Shown here in pieces: positions 1-9,020 of a stretch of DNA of 64,000 nucleotides (its first letter is position 1; each line of letters starts with the position of its first letter). A model generated the notes under the pieces. That model saw nothing but the letters and a program-made list of their open reading frames with translations, had not been told where the DNA came from and did not search any database. The stretch lies in NCBI GenBank assembly GCA_963831235.1, contig CAWHPS010000033.1, positions 310,001 through 374,000 of the forward strand. Direction: 5' to 3'. Source of the stretch: CAWHPS01 sp963831235. Lineage in GTDB: Bacteria; Fibrobacterota; OXYB2-FULL-49-7; JAEUSG01. Position numbers and translations under genes: made by a program.

Positions 1-2
1 GT

Positions 3-170
3 CTCGGCGTACGTGAAGGTGCGTTGTACTTTCTTCTTGCAGGAGTATCAGGAAAACAGACGGCGCTGTTGCTACCATTGGTGCTGCGTATTGTCACAAT
101 GGCATCGGATCTTATTCTGGGTTTGGCGGGTCTGGTACTTCTTAAGAAAGGGCGGTTTATCAGAAACTAA
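3..170 (+). CDS. C-terminal end of a UPF0104/LPG-synthase-TM-like membrane protein (partial)
   Basis: The reading frame is open from the left edge and stops at TAA 168-170, leaving 55 residues. The visible part holds a GVREGA motif followed by hydrophobic stretches (FLLAGVSGKQTALLLPLVL and SDLILGLAGLVLL) and a short basic tail. This GxREG plus terminal helix pattern is typical of the last membrane segments of UPF0104 / lysylphosphatidylglycerol-synthase-type integral membrane proteins, which often sit in polysaccharide or lipid-glycosylation clusters. The following genes are glycosyltransferases on the opposite strand, so the two sets converge here. The start and most of the protein lie outside the window, so the family call rests on a short piece. 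Confidence 0.5.
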   Translation, partial: LGVREGALYFLLAGVSGKQTALLLPLVLRIVTMASDLILGLAGLVLLKKGRFIRN

Positions 171-194
171 CAAGAGAAAACTACCAATGTAAGG

Positions 195-911
195 CTAATT
201 TCTCTTATACCTCCTGAATCTGAACGTCAGAATCAACCAAATCATCTGCACCCCTATAATAATGGATTTACCCAATGCTCCGGTGGCCATGGAATCCCCC
301 ATTCTGACCTTATAGTTTACTGGAAGCTGTATGAATTTGAGTTTTTTCCATCGCGATAAGAGCATCATTTCAGGGCCGAAGAAGTTGGCGGTAATACGAA
401 AATCATCCTTCATTTTATCAAGCGCTTCTTTACGGATAAGCCGGAAAGTGCACCCGACATCGCTTAAGCTGTTGGTGTTATAAAGTACTTCCATCAGTTT
501 GGCCACTGTCCAATTGCCCACGCGTAAGAACCAACCCATATTGGCGCCTTCCCAAATGAGATTGTGAATGGTTCGTGAACCAAAGACTATGTCAAAGTGA
601 TCGATATAAGCCAGAAATTTGTAAGCATCTTCGGCCACAAAAGTATCATCCGGTTCGCAGACAAAAATCAAATCCTCTTTTGCTTCGCTGAAACCCCGTT
701 GTATGGCTGCTCCATATCCTTGCACTGGTTCGTGTATTTCTACAGCCGAGGTCAGGGCAACCTCATCACTGGTACCAGGTGCGGCGTTATTATTAACCAC
801 AACAATGCGATCCACTATGCCGAGTGCTTCAAAATCATTAATGCATTTTCGGATCGAATTCTTTTCATTGTAAGTAGGCAGAATAATGCAGACGCTCTTT
901 CCCTTATACAT
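195..911 (-). CDS. Family 2 glycosyltransferase
   Basis: A 238-residue GT-A fold glycosyltransferase. The start shows the family pattern (SVCIILPTYNEKNSIRKCI), then a nucleotide-binding NNN region and an acidic CEPDD metal-binding motif. The C-terminus has a hydrophobic segment (SIIIGVQMIWLILTF) that probably attaches it to the inner membrane. The frame runs upstream to 956, but homologues start near MYKGKSV, so ATG 911 is preferred; an AAGGA lies about 11 bases upstream. It overlaps the end of the methyltransferase gene by 8 bp, so the two are likely co-transcribed. Such enzymes move sugars from nucleotide donors to lipid carriers or glycans. The exact substrate cannot be read from sequence. 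Confidence 0.85.
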   Translation of the reverse strand: MYKGKSVCIILPTYNEKNSIRKCINDFEALGIVDRIVVVNNNAAPGTSDEVALTSAVEIHEPVQGYGAAIQRGFSEAKEDLIFVCEPDDTFVAEDAYKFLAYIDHFDIVFGSRTIHNLIWEGANMGWFLRVGNWTVAKLMEVLYNTNSLSDVGCTFRLIRKEALDKMKDDFRITANFFGPEMMLLSRWKKLKFIQLPVNYKVRMGDSMATGALGKSIIIGVQMIWLILTFRFRRYKRN

Positions 912-1551
912 TCGGAACAGGTTCCTTTTTGAAAACCGCCAGCATCTGTTTTCCAAAAGGCTTGAACGGAAGGGATAGGTATAATTTGGTGAGCCAGTAA
1001 CTCTTGGGCAAAATGGAATTCATTGTCAAGGGCAGATATCTGGGGAATATCCTGACGGGAACAAAACGGTTAGCGCAAAATAGGTCAGTAAGTGAAACAT
1101 GGGAAAAGGCCCGCTGATGTGTAAAGTCGTCGAAATATTCCTTATATGCGTATCGATAATTGGGCCCAATAACAACCACTGTTGCTCCTTGGGTTGAAAC
1201 TCGATAAATTTCCTGTAAGGTGAGTATAATCTTTTCCTCATTCAAGTGTTCGAGTACATTGCTTAGAAACACAGTTTGAACGCTGCCTGCACTCAAAAAC
1301 GGAATATGATGGGTTTCTGCCGCATGAAAGGCGACATCCTGGGCGCAAAATTGCCCGCATTCAGGATTAATATCAACAGCCACTTTTTTTTCAGACCTGA
1401 TATTGTTGATAAACGAGCAATAACCTGCGCCCAAATCAAGAACAGTGCCCTGCTGAGCCACAAACTTCTGCAAATCTTCACAAATCGCTTTCCACACAAC
1501 TTCACGACACGGATCGAAGCGAAAACGCGTGGTAAAATAGCCTGTATTCAT
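904..1551 (-). CDS. Class I SAM-dependent methyltransferase
   Basis: A 215-residue protein with SAM-binding motif I (VLDLGAG, residues 37-43), an acidic end to strand 2 (KVAVDIN) and the post-motif VFLSNVLEHL typical of Methyltransf_11/25-type enzymes. It most likely methylates a small molecule, sugar or lipid-linked intermediate in the cytoplasm. It starts by a 4-bp ATGA overlap with the stop of the upstream membrane protein (1548-1551) and overlaps the downstream glycosyltransferase, so the three genes form one translationally coupled minus-strand unit. That context suggests modification of a surface glycan. The substrate is unknown. Confidence 0.8.
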   Translation of the reverse strand: MNTGYFTTRFRFDPCREVVWKAICEDLQKFVAQQGTVLDLGAGYCSFINNIRSEKKVAVDINPECGQFCAQDVAFHAAETHHIPFLSAGSVQTVFLSNVLEHLNEEKIILTLQEIYRVSTQGATVVVIGPNYRYAYKEYFDDFTHQRAFSHVSLTDLFCANRFVPVRIFPRYLPLTMNSILPKSYWLTKLYLSLPFKPFGKQMLAVFKKEPVPNV

Positions 1552-2831
1552 GCGGATACTGCGTCTTGTTTAAAGGGTTCCTTTTTTCCAGCAGCTTCTT
1601 TATATAAACTGGCGATAATAACAAAAAAACCGATGATATCTAAAAAAGAAAGCACCAGTTTCACATCAAGCGGCTGAAGGTGGCGCTCCACGGCCCTGCA
1701 CCATGTCGCCAATACACTGTTGCCATAGTAAAGATACATATTTATACACTGAATTATAAGTAGACCATGAATGGAGATTGTAACCGCCTTATTACGGGAT
1801 TTGGCCAGCCAATAAATAAGAAGGATTGACCCAAAGAAAAGATGGTTTTCATGCGCCGACGTCATTACAAAGGGCAGCACAAGGCTTGCAAAAAGAAGGA
1901 GGGGAATCAAAATATTGGAATGCCACTGCTCTCCTTCTTTTTCCCCCATAAGGAACCCGTATCCCGTGATTAGCAATAGCGTGATACACGTTGCCAAAGT
2001 TCTTGCACTAAGATGCGGTAAAATGGCTATTCCATCGCTGATTGAACAAATCCGCTCACCAGGAGCTTTCAGGACAAAGGCAACAGGATGCCAGAGGTTG
2101 AGCATTTGTGCAGTCAAACAGGGCATTACATTTGCAGTATTAAGAAAATAATGGGAAAGAAATAAAAGTCCTCTGCTATGGAACGCGAAATATATGGAAT
2201 AGCCAAAAAAACATAGGAATGGAAAGATGAACAAGGCAAAAGGTTCCCCTCTCCGGTCCTTAGACCAACGGAACGCTGAATAAACAAAAAGTGCGACTGC
2301 AATAATAAGCGCCTGTGGTTTCATGAGCAAAGCGGCGCCGAGTGGTAGTCCGGCACATAGAAAGTCCGAAAACTTATGGCCGCGTGCAAGGAGGAATATC
2401 ATTAGCAGCAAAAAAAACGCGAAATGAAAATCAATATAGCCAAGGGAAAAAACCAGGAGAAACCATGGATGAATCCAATACAACAGCGAGAAATAAGCAG
2501 GCACCCCAGACTTGACTAATAGTGCATAAAGCAGGATAAAACTCCCCGTATCGAACAAGAGATTCACAAGCTTAAAAACCGTATAAAAATCCATATCGAG
2601 TTTTTGTGATAGAAAATAGGCGCTCTGAAAGATTTGGTATTGAATTGGAAAGTAAGCGCCATGAAAGGAATTAAATAGCCCTTGTTCCGACGCAGCTTTT
2701 CCCCAGGCATAATAGGCATTCATATCAAATACGCCATTGTAAAAGAGCATCACGGTTTTAGCCGTAAGCCCTAACAAGAATCCAAAGACCATCACGGTCC
2801 TGGCATTTATGTTATGCATTCTCAATATCAT
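1548..2831 (-). CDS. Multi-spanning membrane protein, GT87/GT39-like mannosyltransferase candidate
   Basis: A 427-residue integral membrane protein with roughly ten hydrophobic segments. After the first helix it has an acidic loop with an aromatic-rich stretch (GVFDMNAYYAWGKAASEQG), the layout of GT-C polyprenyl-phosphate-sugar-dependent transferases, where the first periplasmic loop carries the catalytic acid. It heads a coupled unit with the methyltransferase and family 2 glycosyltransferase downstream. The C-terminal part repeats helix-loop-helix units with no recognisable soluble domain. A role in moving a sugar from a lipid carrier to an extracytoplasmic acceptor is inferred from topology and neighbours only. 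It could also be another type of glycan-cluster membrane protein. Confidence 0.55.
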   Translation of the reverse strand: MILRMHNINARTVMVFGFLLGLTAKTVMLFYNGVFDMNAYYAWGKAASEQGLFNSFHGAYFPIQYQIFQSAYFLSQKLDMDFYTVFKLVNLLFDTGSFILLYALLVKSGVPAYFSLLYWIHPWFLLVFSLGYIDFHFAFFLLLMIFLLARGHKFSDFLCAGLPLGAALLMKPQALIIAVALFVYSAFRWSKDRRGEPFALFIFPFLCFFGYSIYFAFHSRGLLFLSHYFLNTANVMPCLTAQMLNLWHPVAFVLKAPGERICSISDGIAILPHLSARTLATCITLLLITGYGFLMGEKEGEQWHSNILIPLLLFASLVLPFVMTSAHENHLFFGSILLIYWLAKSRNKAVTISIHGLLIIQCINMYLYYGNSVLATWCRAVERHLQPLDVKLVLSFLDIIGFFVIIASLYKEAAGKKEPFKQDAVSA

Positions 2832-3105
2832 AGGTTTTGTTTATTAGAAAAATAGTTTTGTTCGTGTTTATAACTTTTCAGGCCCAAGATTAAGATAAAA
2901 TCCATATTTCAGTATTTTCAAGATTAATTTATCCGATAGGCTAATTTGCCTTATTGTATACTGTGGTCTTTTAAAACCAGATACAACTAATAATAAAACA
3001 ACAATTAATTATGAACGGCACTAAAATGTTGCGCACATTTTATATTAATCTTATTTTTGATTAGAGCATATTTTAAAAAGCTTCCGCAAGACAGTTTGGA
3101 AGACT
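2832..3105. promoter_or_regulatory. Divergent AT-rich intergenic region
   Basis: These 274 bases separate the minus-strand glycan unit from the plus-strand radical SAM gene and must hold promoters for both. The sequence is strongly AT-rich. A weak candidate facing right is TTGCGC with 17 bases to TATTTT, upstream of 3106. No hairpin, tRNA or riboswitch-like fold was recognised. Confidence 0.3.
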
Positions 3106-4533
3106 ATGGCAGCCCAATACAACAGCCCCGCTTCATGTAAAAAAGTGCTTCTTGTAAATCTTCCTTTTGAGAAAATTTATTCAACCACCAATTTTAACGG
3201 CATTGCTCCTTCCACACCTCCATTATCCTTGGCCTGCATTGGCGGAAGCTTGCTTAAAAACCGGCATGCGGTAAAAATATTTGATTTCAACACCTATGAA
3301 GATGGTCTCCATGAATTCGAATTCCTGATAAAATCATTTCAGCCTGATTTTATCGGTATCACCTTTGTTACACCCCTAATTAAAGAAGCTGAAAAGCTTT
3401 GTACCAGGATCAGGAAAATATTGCCTTCAGCAATCCTTATCGGGGGCGGGGCCCATTCCTCCTCCTTTCCGGAATCCGCTCTCAATGAAACCGGGATGGA
3501 CATAATTGTAATCGGCGAGGGAGACTTGACTATCCTTGAGATTGTGCAAGAAAAACCTTATTCTGAAATTAAAGGTATTGGATTCCGCAAAAACGGGAGG
3601 GTTATTTTAAATGCACCCCGGAAAAATCTGGATAATCTTGACGAATTACCCTTTCCAGCGCATGAACTCTACAATATCCATGCATATAAAGTGCCGACAG
3701 CTATTGGCCGCCGGAACCCGGTAGGCTGGATGGAAACTTCTCGAGGCTGCCTCTGCAACTGCGTTTATTGCAACAAGTCGTGTTTCGGCAGAACTTTTCG
3801 CGCAAAATCCCCTGAGAGGGTGGCACAAGAATTCCTTCACATGCAAACCTTGGGGTTTAAAGAGATTCATTTGACGGATGACAATTTCAGTACCAACATC
3901 AACCGGGCAAAGGCTTTGTGTGACATTTTGATTGAGAGAAAAATAAATCTTCCCTGGGTCCCCATTACAGGCCTTAGGGTGGATAGAATTGATTTCGAGC
4001 TTTTACAAAAGATGAAAAATTCGGGTTGCTATAAAATATTATTCGGCATCGAATCAGGAAACCAGAAAATACTAAACCGCATTAAAAAGGGCATTACACT
4101 TGATAAGGTTCGCGAAGCCGTCATGCTCACAAAAAAGGCCGGGATGGAAGTGGCTGGGGCTTTTATGATTGGTCTTCCAGGAGAAACTGAAGAAACCATG
4201 CAAGATACCATTAATTTCGCGAAAAGCATTAAACTCGATTATGCTAAAATAAGCATTACCATTCCCCTACCTGCCACGGAATTGTTCAATGAATTGGAAT
4301 CCAAGGGACTGATAAAGACACGTCAATGGGAGGATTTTAAGTTTTATTCCGTTCCCTCAGCCATCTATGATCACGAAAATCTTTCCTGGGCAACCATAGA
4401 ACGTTATTATAACAAGTTTTACCGGGCAATTTATTTGAACCCGCTATTCATCCTTAAAAGATTGAAGTATTCTATTGTCAATAAAACTATTACAGAAGAT
4501 ATCCGGACAGCCCTCTCAATCATCCGCTGGTAG
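3106..4533 (+). CDS. B12-binding domain radical SAM protein
   Basis: A 475-residue class B-type radical SAM enzyme. Residues about 12-150 form a Rossmann-like cobalamin-binding domain (KVLLVNLPFEKIY, then ILIGGGAHSSSFPE and IVIGEGD). The radical SAM domain follows with the CxxxCxxC cluster ligands at C215, C219 and C222, and a conserved FGIESG motif further on. Members of this family methylate or rearrange unactivated carbons, commonly in hopanoid, lipid, phosphonate or antibiotic pathways. The neighbours suggest lipid or surface-glycan modification here. No strong ribosome-binding site precedes the ATG. The substrate cannot be assigned. Confidence 0.85.
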   Translation: MAAQYNSPASCKKVLLVNLPFEKIYSTTNFNGIAPSTPPLSLACIGGSLLKNRHAVKIFDFNTYEDGLHEFEFLIKSFQPDFIGITFVTPLIKEAEKLCTRIRKILPSAILIGGGAHSSSFPESALNETGMDIIVIGEGDLTILEIVQEKPYSEIKGIGFRKNGRVILNAPRKNLDNLDELPFPAHELYNIHAYKVPTAIGRRNPVGWMETSRGCLCNCVYCNKSCFGRTFRAKSPERVAQEFLHMQTLGFKEIHLTDDNFSTNINRAKALCDILIERKINLPWVPITGLRVDRIDFELLQKMKNSGCYKILFGIESGNQKILNRIKKGITLDKVREAVMLTKKAGMEVAGAFMIGLPGETEETMQDTINFAKSIKLDYAKISITIPLPATELFNELESKGLIKTRQWEDFKFYSVPSAIYDHENLSWATIERYYNKFYRAIYLNPLFILKRLKYSIVNKTITEDIRTALSIIRW

Positions 4534-4621
4534 ACAAAAACAGTAACATTTGTCAGACAAAGGTTTACATTATCGTTAATAATATCCTTGTAAGTGTTTT
4601 TCCTGAACAGTATATTTCGAT

Positions 4622-5192
4622 ATGATTAAGAATATCATATCCCTTGATAACCGTACCACGGTTGCTGTGGTACTTTTTATAATCATTTTTTCTTCCATAT
4701 TCATTAAATTTTCATATATACAATTGAATCTCGTCCCGAGCGGTGATGAGGGCCAGTATATGGATGTCGCTAAAAGTGTTTATGAAAGCAGAGGATATTA
4801 CGAAGAAGTGCTTGATGTGGATCATCCAACTGGTAGAGAACCCGCTGTAGGCATCATGCCGCTTTATATTTATTCCATTGTACTTATTCACAAGTTAGCA
4901 GGATACAGCGAACGCAATGCATATTATGTGAATCTGGTTTTTGCAGGGCTTCTTCTATTGCTTTGTTTCGGTGTAACAAAAAAACTGTTTGATTCCACAG
5001 GCATTGCGCTTCTATCCACAGGCTTCATTGCTTTTGATCCTGTATTGACCAGGATGACGGCCCTCGCAACCAAGGACATTTAATCAATACTGGGGAAAAG
5101 TTAACGATACGCTGATTGAAAAAAATGTGCCTCTTTATTTATCCCGCGTATACCCCACCCGCACTCACGCAATTTACAGGATAAATCCCTGA
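4622..5192 (+). pseudogene. GT39/ArnT-like membrane glycosyltransferase remnant with internal deletion
   Basis: The first open part (4622-5083, 153 residues) looks like the start of a GT-C transferase: one helix, then an acidic GDEGQYMDVAKS loop with DHPTGREPA, then two more helices. It stops abruptly after ALATKDI at TAA 5081-5083. One base out of frame and immediately adjacent, 5082-5192 encodes about 36 residues (QYWGKVNDTLIEKNVPLYLS and so on, ending YRINP) that look like a natural C-terminus. The simplest reading is that the middle of a gene of about 450-500 codons was deleted, joining head and tail out of frame. A related full-length protein lies at 6294-7778. Confidence 0.6.
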
Positions 5193-5229
5193 AAAACAGC
5201 TTTGATATTCCATTTTCCTGCCTTCAATC

Positions 5230-6177
5230 CTATTTGTTGTCCCTGTTTGCCTCCATGTCGAAATGCATTGCGAAAAATATGGACTGCAGGCCCATTATGG
5301 CGCAGAACATAAGGGCCAGTAGATTGACTTTTGGTATTTCTCCTGTTTGAGCGGACACAATGAAAAGACGTATGCATAATGGCAGTGTCATGAACAGAAG
5401 GATAAATCCCAGCATATAAAAGAACACAAGAGGATGGAAATTCCTGATCACATACTTATCCCTTAATCTCCTGAAAAAACCTTTAAGCAATAGCCAGGGA
5501 ATCGTAAAAATCACCTTGTGAAGCCTGATGCCCGATTTCTCACCAATATTATAAACCGGTTTTACCGGAACGTCAACAACACGCAGGTTTTCGATATTCA
5601 GCCTGATGAGAAGATCGTTCGGCTGGCCGTATCTTTTATAGAGTTTGTCCCAGTCAATTAAATGAAGAGCTTTCCTGTTTATGGCTGTATATCCTGATTG
5701 TGAATCAGCGATATGCCAGTAACCAGAGGCTATTTTTGTAAAAAGCGACAGTACTGCGTTTCCAAAATAGCGGGTCTTCGGTATGAGTTTGTAAGCCTCA
5801 CCGGTAAAAAGCCGGTTGCCTTTTGAATAATCCGCCCTGTTTTCCGCCACTGGATCAAGTATTGCATGAAGATCCGATGGGTCCATCTGTGCATCTCCTG
5901 CCATGACAACCGCAATGTCGATTTTGTTGTCGCGACACCACTTGTATCCGGTTGCGATTGCCGCACCCACACCAAGGTTTTTTTCGTGGCTTATAGGCAC
6001 GGCACGGTTTGTTTTTAATGCCCACTCGCGAATTTTATCAGGGGTCGCGTCAGTACTGCAGTCGTCAACAACCACTATCTTGTCTATAAACTGAGGCATG
6101 GCGTCAAGCGTACGCCTTATAAGTTTTTCCTCATTATAAGCAGGCACGATAACTGCAACACCAAGGTTTTTATACAT
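5230..6177 (-). CDS. DPM1-like family 2 glycosyltransferase with C-terminal membrane helices
   Basis: A 315-residue protein. The N-terminal 230 residues are a GT-A domain with VAVIVPAYNEE at the start, VVDDCSTDAT, and the metal-binding AGDAQMDP motif of dolichyl/polyprenyl-phosphate mannosyltransferase relatives. Two hydrophobic segments follow (FHPLVFFYMLGFILLFM and LLALMFCAIMGLQSIFFAM). Such enzymes charge a polyprenyl phosphate with a sugar, which GT-C enzymes like the one at 6294 then use on the other side of the membrane. ATG 6177 is preferred; the frame also offers a TTG at 6195. It lies tail to tail with the pseudogene and divergent from 6294. Confidence 0.85.
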   Translation of the reverse strand: MYKNLGVAVIVPAYNEEKLIRRTLDAMPQFIDKIVVVDDCSTDATPDKIREWALKTNRAVPISHEKNLGVGAAIATGYKWCRDNKIDIAVVMAGDAQMDPSDLHAILDPVAENRADYSKGNRLFTGEAYKLIPKTRYFGNAVLSLFTKIASGYWHIADSQSGYTAINRKALHLIDWDKLYKRYGQPNDLLIRLNIENLRVVDVPVKPVYNIGEKSGIRLHKVIFTIPWLLLKGFFRRLRDKYVIRNFHPLVFFYMLGFILLFMTLPLCIRLFIVSAQTGEIPKVNLLALMFCAIMGLQSIFFAMHFDMEANRDNK

Positions 6178-6293
6178 GGGGTTAACTTTGGTCAAGCCTT
6201 ATGAGGGTCTTCGGGTTTTCATATTGAATAATATATATTTAAGCAGTGACGACATGACAACCTGCTTTTTTATTTTTATTGAATAACTCATAA

Positions 6294-7778
6294 ATGCCAC
6301 AAAAACGGATAAAATTCGTACTTGCGCTTATTTTTGCCTTATGGGCCGGTTTTTTCATGTATCTCAAATTCGATTCTGATTATTCCGTATTTACAGTGGG
6401 TTCTTTATATATGGAGATCGGCAAATCATTCGCTGAAGGCACAGGTTATCAGGATATAGCCGTGCCTTTCAAACAAAATAATCTTCTGGTTCCATCAGGT
6501 TTTCCTCTTATCCTTGTACCTTATTGGTTATGGCTGAAACCTCATATTGCAATATATAAGATATTTCTGATTATTATGCTTATAATCGGCACCTGCTGTT
6601 GTTTATTCTGGATGTGTTATTTTTCGGATAAGTTTACGGCTTTTTATATCCTGCTTGCCTTTTCAGCCACCGGCATGTATACCACGTTCGGAAACGAACT
6701 GTTTGCTGAGGTGATTTTCATTCCGATATTGTATGCGGCTTTATTGTTTGAAAAGAAAAAAGACGAAAAAAAATCAGAACCCTGGATGGGCTGGCTGGCC
6801 CTTTTCCTTTGGGTATTTCTTGCAAGGATCAGGGTGGTTGGAGTACCTTTTCTTGTAACTGCACTGGTGTATCTGGTTTTAAGGAAGTCTTATGTAAAGG
6901 CTTCTATCGGAGCCGCTCTTTTTAGTGTATGGATTCTGACGGAGAGGTTGCTTCAGGTAGAAGGTGCATCTGTAAATACTTATACCGGATCAATGCTTGA
7001 ATCATATCCGATATTTGTTTACCCTATTGAAACTTTGAAGAATTTGGCTGGATATTATATTCACAATACATGGTCATTTGCAGGGTCAATTTGCGCCAAC
7101 ATGCTTTTCCCTTACCTTTACTCCCTTCATCCTATGAATGTTCCTAAAAGAATGATTGTCCTAGGGATTTTTCTTATCGTGTGTTTCGGAGCAGTTCTTT
7201 TGTGGAAAAAGGAAAAAAGTTTTCGTTTTGCCTTGATTTCATTTGCAGGAGTTTGCATTCCGGTATTCAGCTGGGACAATACAACAATGATCTACCGTTA
7301 TATGGCCCCTTTTTTTCCTCTGCTCGCATTATTTTTTGTCTATCCGGTTTTTTTCATTTTACGAAAATATGAATCTAAAATCATAAGGGTATTTGTTTAT
7401 TTCCTGCCTGGAATAATGGTTGTATGCCAGGTTTTGCCGGCCTTTGGAAAAGATAATGATGAATTCGGATGGAAAGATTTTAAAGCAATAAACCAATATA
7501 TAGTCGAATCTGAAGAAAAGCCCGGAGCTGTGCTTTCTTTTGCCCATTATTATACACATGTCAAAACAGGAATTCCTTCCTGCCAGTTCAGATATGGCGA
7601 TGAGTCGGGTTTTATTCCTTGTCTTTCATGCGGTGTGGTATGGGGCATTTTCAATATTGATGACAACGGTAAACCACTTCTCACTTCCAATCAGTTGAAA
7701 TTTATCGGACCAATGGAATCTCCGCTAAAAACATCGGGCCGATGGGGTCTTTTCAGGGTCAGGCCGCTCAGCCCCTAA
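6294..7778 (+). CDS. Multi-spanning GT39-like membrane protein
   Basis: A 494-residue integral membrane protein with about eleven hydrophobic segments. The region after the first helix has the length and character of the first loop of GT-C transferases (LYMEIGKSFAEGTGYQD, then VPSGFPLIL). The last 90 residues look soluble and contain several cysteines (SCQFRYG, PCLSCG). It is probably a lipid-linked-sugar-dependent glycosyltransferase, partner to the divergent DPM1-like enzyme. A 116-bp divergent gap separates the two. The loop lacks a clear paired DD/DE motif, so the activity is inferred. The neighbouring pseudogene may be the remains of a related gene. Confidence 0.55.
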   Translation: MPQKRIKFVLALIFALWAGFFMYLKFDSDYSVFTVGSLYMEIGKSFAEGTGYQDIAVPFKQNNLLVPSGFPLILVPYWLWLKPHIAIYKIFLIIMLIIGTCCCLFWMCYFSDKFTAFYILLAFSATGMYTTFGNELFAEVIFIPILYAALLFEKKKDEKKSEPWMGWLALFLWVFLARIRVVGVPFLVTALVYLVLRKSYVKASIGAALFSVWILTERLLQVEGASVNTYTGSMLESYPIFVYPIETLKNLAGYYIHNTWSFAGSICANMLFPYLYSLHPMNVPKRMIVLGIFLIVCFGAVLLWKKEKSFRFALISFAGVCIPVFSWDNTTMIYRYMAPFFPLLALFFVYPVFFILRKYESKIIRVFVYFLPGIMVVCQVLPAFGKDNDEFGWKDFKAINQYIVESEEKPGAVLSFAHYYTHVKTGIPSCQFRYGDESGFIPCLSCGVVWGIFNIDDNGKPLLTSNQLKFIGPMESPLKTSGRWGLFRVRPLSP

Positions 7779-7805
7779 GCTTGAAAGTTTATTATATTTA
7801 ACCTT

Positions 7806-8903
7806 ATGCGAATAATAGAAGTCTTGTTTTTTTGCGTTTTATTTGTCTTTAACGTGATGTCCGAGGATAAAGATCCCCTAATAATAAAACATGCAGACAG
7901 CTTCGAATATTTTAACCGTGACGGATTAAAACTACAGAAGCTTGTAGGACGGGTGGAGATTCATTATCAAAGACTTATAATTAAGGCCGACACAGCCATT
8001 CACTCACCTGCACAGGATCGCATAGAGTTCTTCAAAAACGTCAGACTTGACGCAGACTCACAGGAAATGAGAGCCGATCGTTTCACATTCTTTAAAAAAG
8101 ATTCTACCGCGATTGCCAGGGGCAATGTGGTTTTGTCAAACCCAAAAGCCGGTTCAAAAATAACAGGAGGTGAAGGACATTACACACGGGCCAATCAGTA
8201 CAGCCGTATCTGGAACAACCCCGTACTCCTTAAAATCGATTCCTCTGCCCATGATACTCTTAAAATTATCGCAAAAGTCATGGAACATTACGGCAAGGAA
8301 AAAAAGGCTATTGCAATTGAAAATGTTATTTTGACACAGGGACGCATCAGGGCCTTGTGCGGCCGTGCTGAATACATGGAAGGCGATCAAGAAGCACTTC
8401 TCCTGGAACACCCTGTTATTTATTATGACAGCAGCAGGCTTACAGGCGATACCATCCGCCTCTTTTTTGCAGGCGATACTTTAAGAAAGATAAGGGTGAT
8501 AGGAAACGCATTCGGCCGTTTTCTGGAAGAGAATAAACGCAATCCGGATTCCACTCAAATTTCAAAGATCAACGGTGACACCCTTATTGCATATCTGAAA
8601 TCAGGGGAAATTGATTGGATGGATGTCCGTAATCATGCTGAGTGCATTAATTTTCTTAAAACTGACACAACAAACCCGAATACCATTTCAGGCAAAGCAA
8701 TTGAATTCTTTTTTACAAAAAATGCGATTGACAGTGTGCACGTCAAAAGTAATGCAAAAAGCACTTATTATTATACTGAAACCGGAGGAACAACAAATAA
8801 GAATGAAATGAGCGGTGATACATTGAATATAATATTCAATGCTGAACAGGTCTCTCAAATCCTCGCAAAAGGAAGCATAAAAGGTGTATTTTATGAACAT
8901 TAA
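7806..8903 (+). CDS. LptA/OstA-like LPS transport protein
   Basis: A 365-residue secreted protein. Residues 1-19 form a signal peptide. The rest is repeated short beta-strands of the OstA/LptA jelly-roll type: HADSFEYFNRDGLKLQKLVG, VEIHYQRLIIKADTA, FFKNVRLDADSQEMRADRFT and ARGNVVLSNPKAGSKITG. In the Lpt system such proteins form the periplasmic bridge carrying LPS to the outer membrane. The length is about double that of E. coli LptA, suggesting two tandem OstA units, as in the LptA/LptD-N-like proteins of many FCB bacteria. It follows the GT-C gene by 27 bp, so the two may share a transcript. This is direct evidence for a diderm envelope. Confidence 0.75.
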   Translation: MRIIEVLFFCVLFVFNVMSEDKDPLIIKHADSFEYFNRDGLKLQKLVGRVEIHYQRLIIKADTAIHSPAQDRIEFFKNVRLDADSQEMRADRFTFFKKDSTAIARGNVVLSNPKAGSKITGGEGHYTRANQYSRIWNNPVLLKIDSSAHDTLKIIAKVMEHYGKEKKAIAIENVILTQGRIRALCGRAEYMEGDQEALLLEHPVIYYDSSRLTGDTIRLFFAGDTLRKIRVIGNAFGRFLEENKRNPDSTQISKINGDTLIAYLKSGEIDWMDVRNHAECINFLKTDTTNPNTISGKAIEFFFTKNAIDSVHVKSNAKSTYYYTETGGTTNKNEMSGDTLNIIFNAEQVSQILAKGSIKGVFYEH

Positions 8904-9020
8904 GTATATATGCAGTATTTACTTTGTCTCAGCATTGTTTATTTGTAAACATTAAAATTATATTGCTTAGTCCGAACATCAACAAAGTCTTAAAACACTA
9001 GAGAGGAGTATTCCCCATCC

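Noticed and set aside
4622..5192. Simple one-base frameshift in the glycosyltransferase
   Set aside because: Restoring the frame would give only about 190 codons, less than half of a GT-C enzyme, so a deletion explains the data better.
8940..8975. TGTTTA/TAAACA hairpin after the LptA-like gene as a terminator
   Set aside because: The stem is only six A/T-rich pairs with a four-base loop and no U-run, so it is too weak to call.
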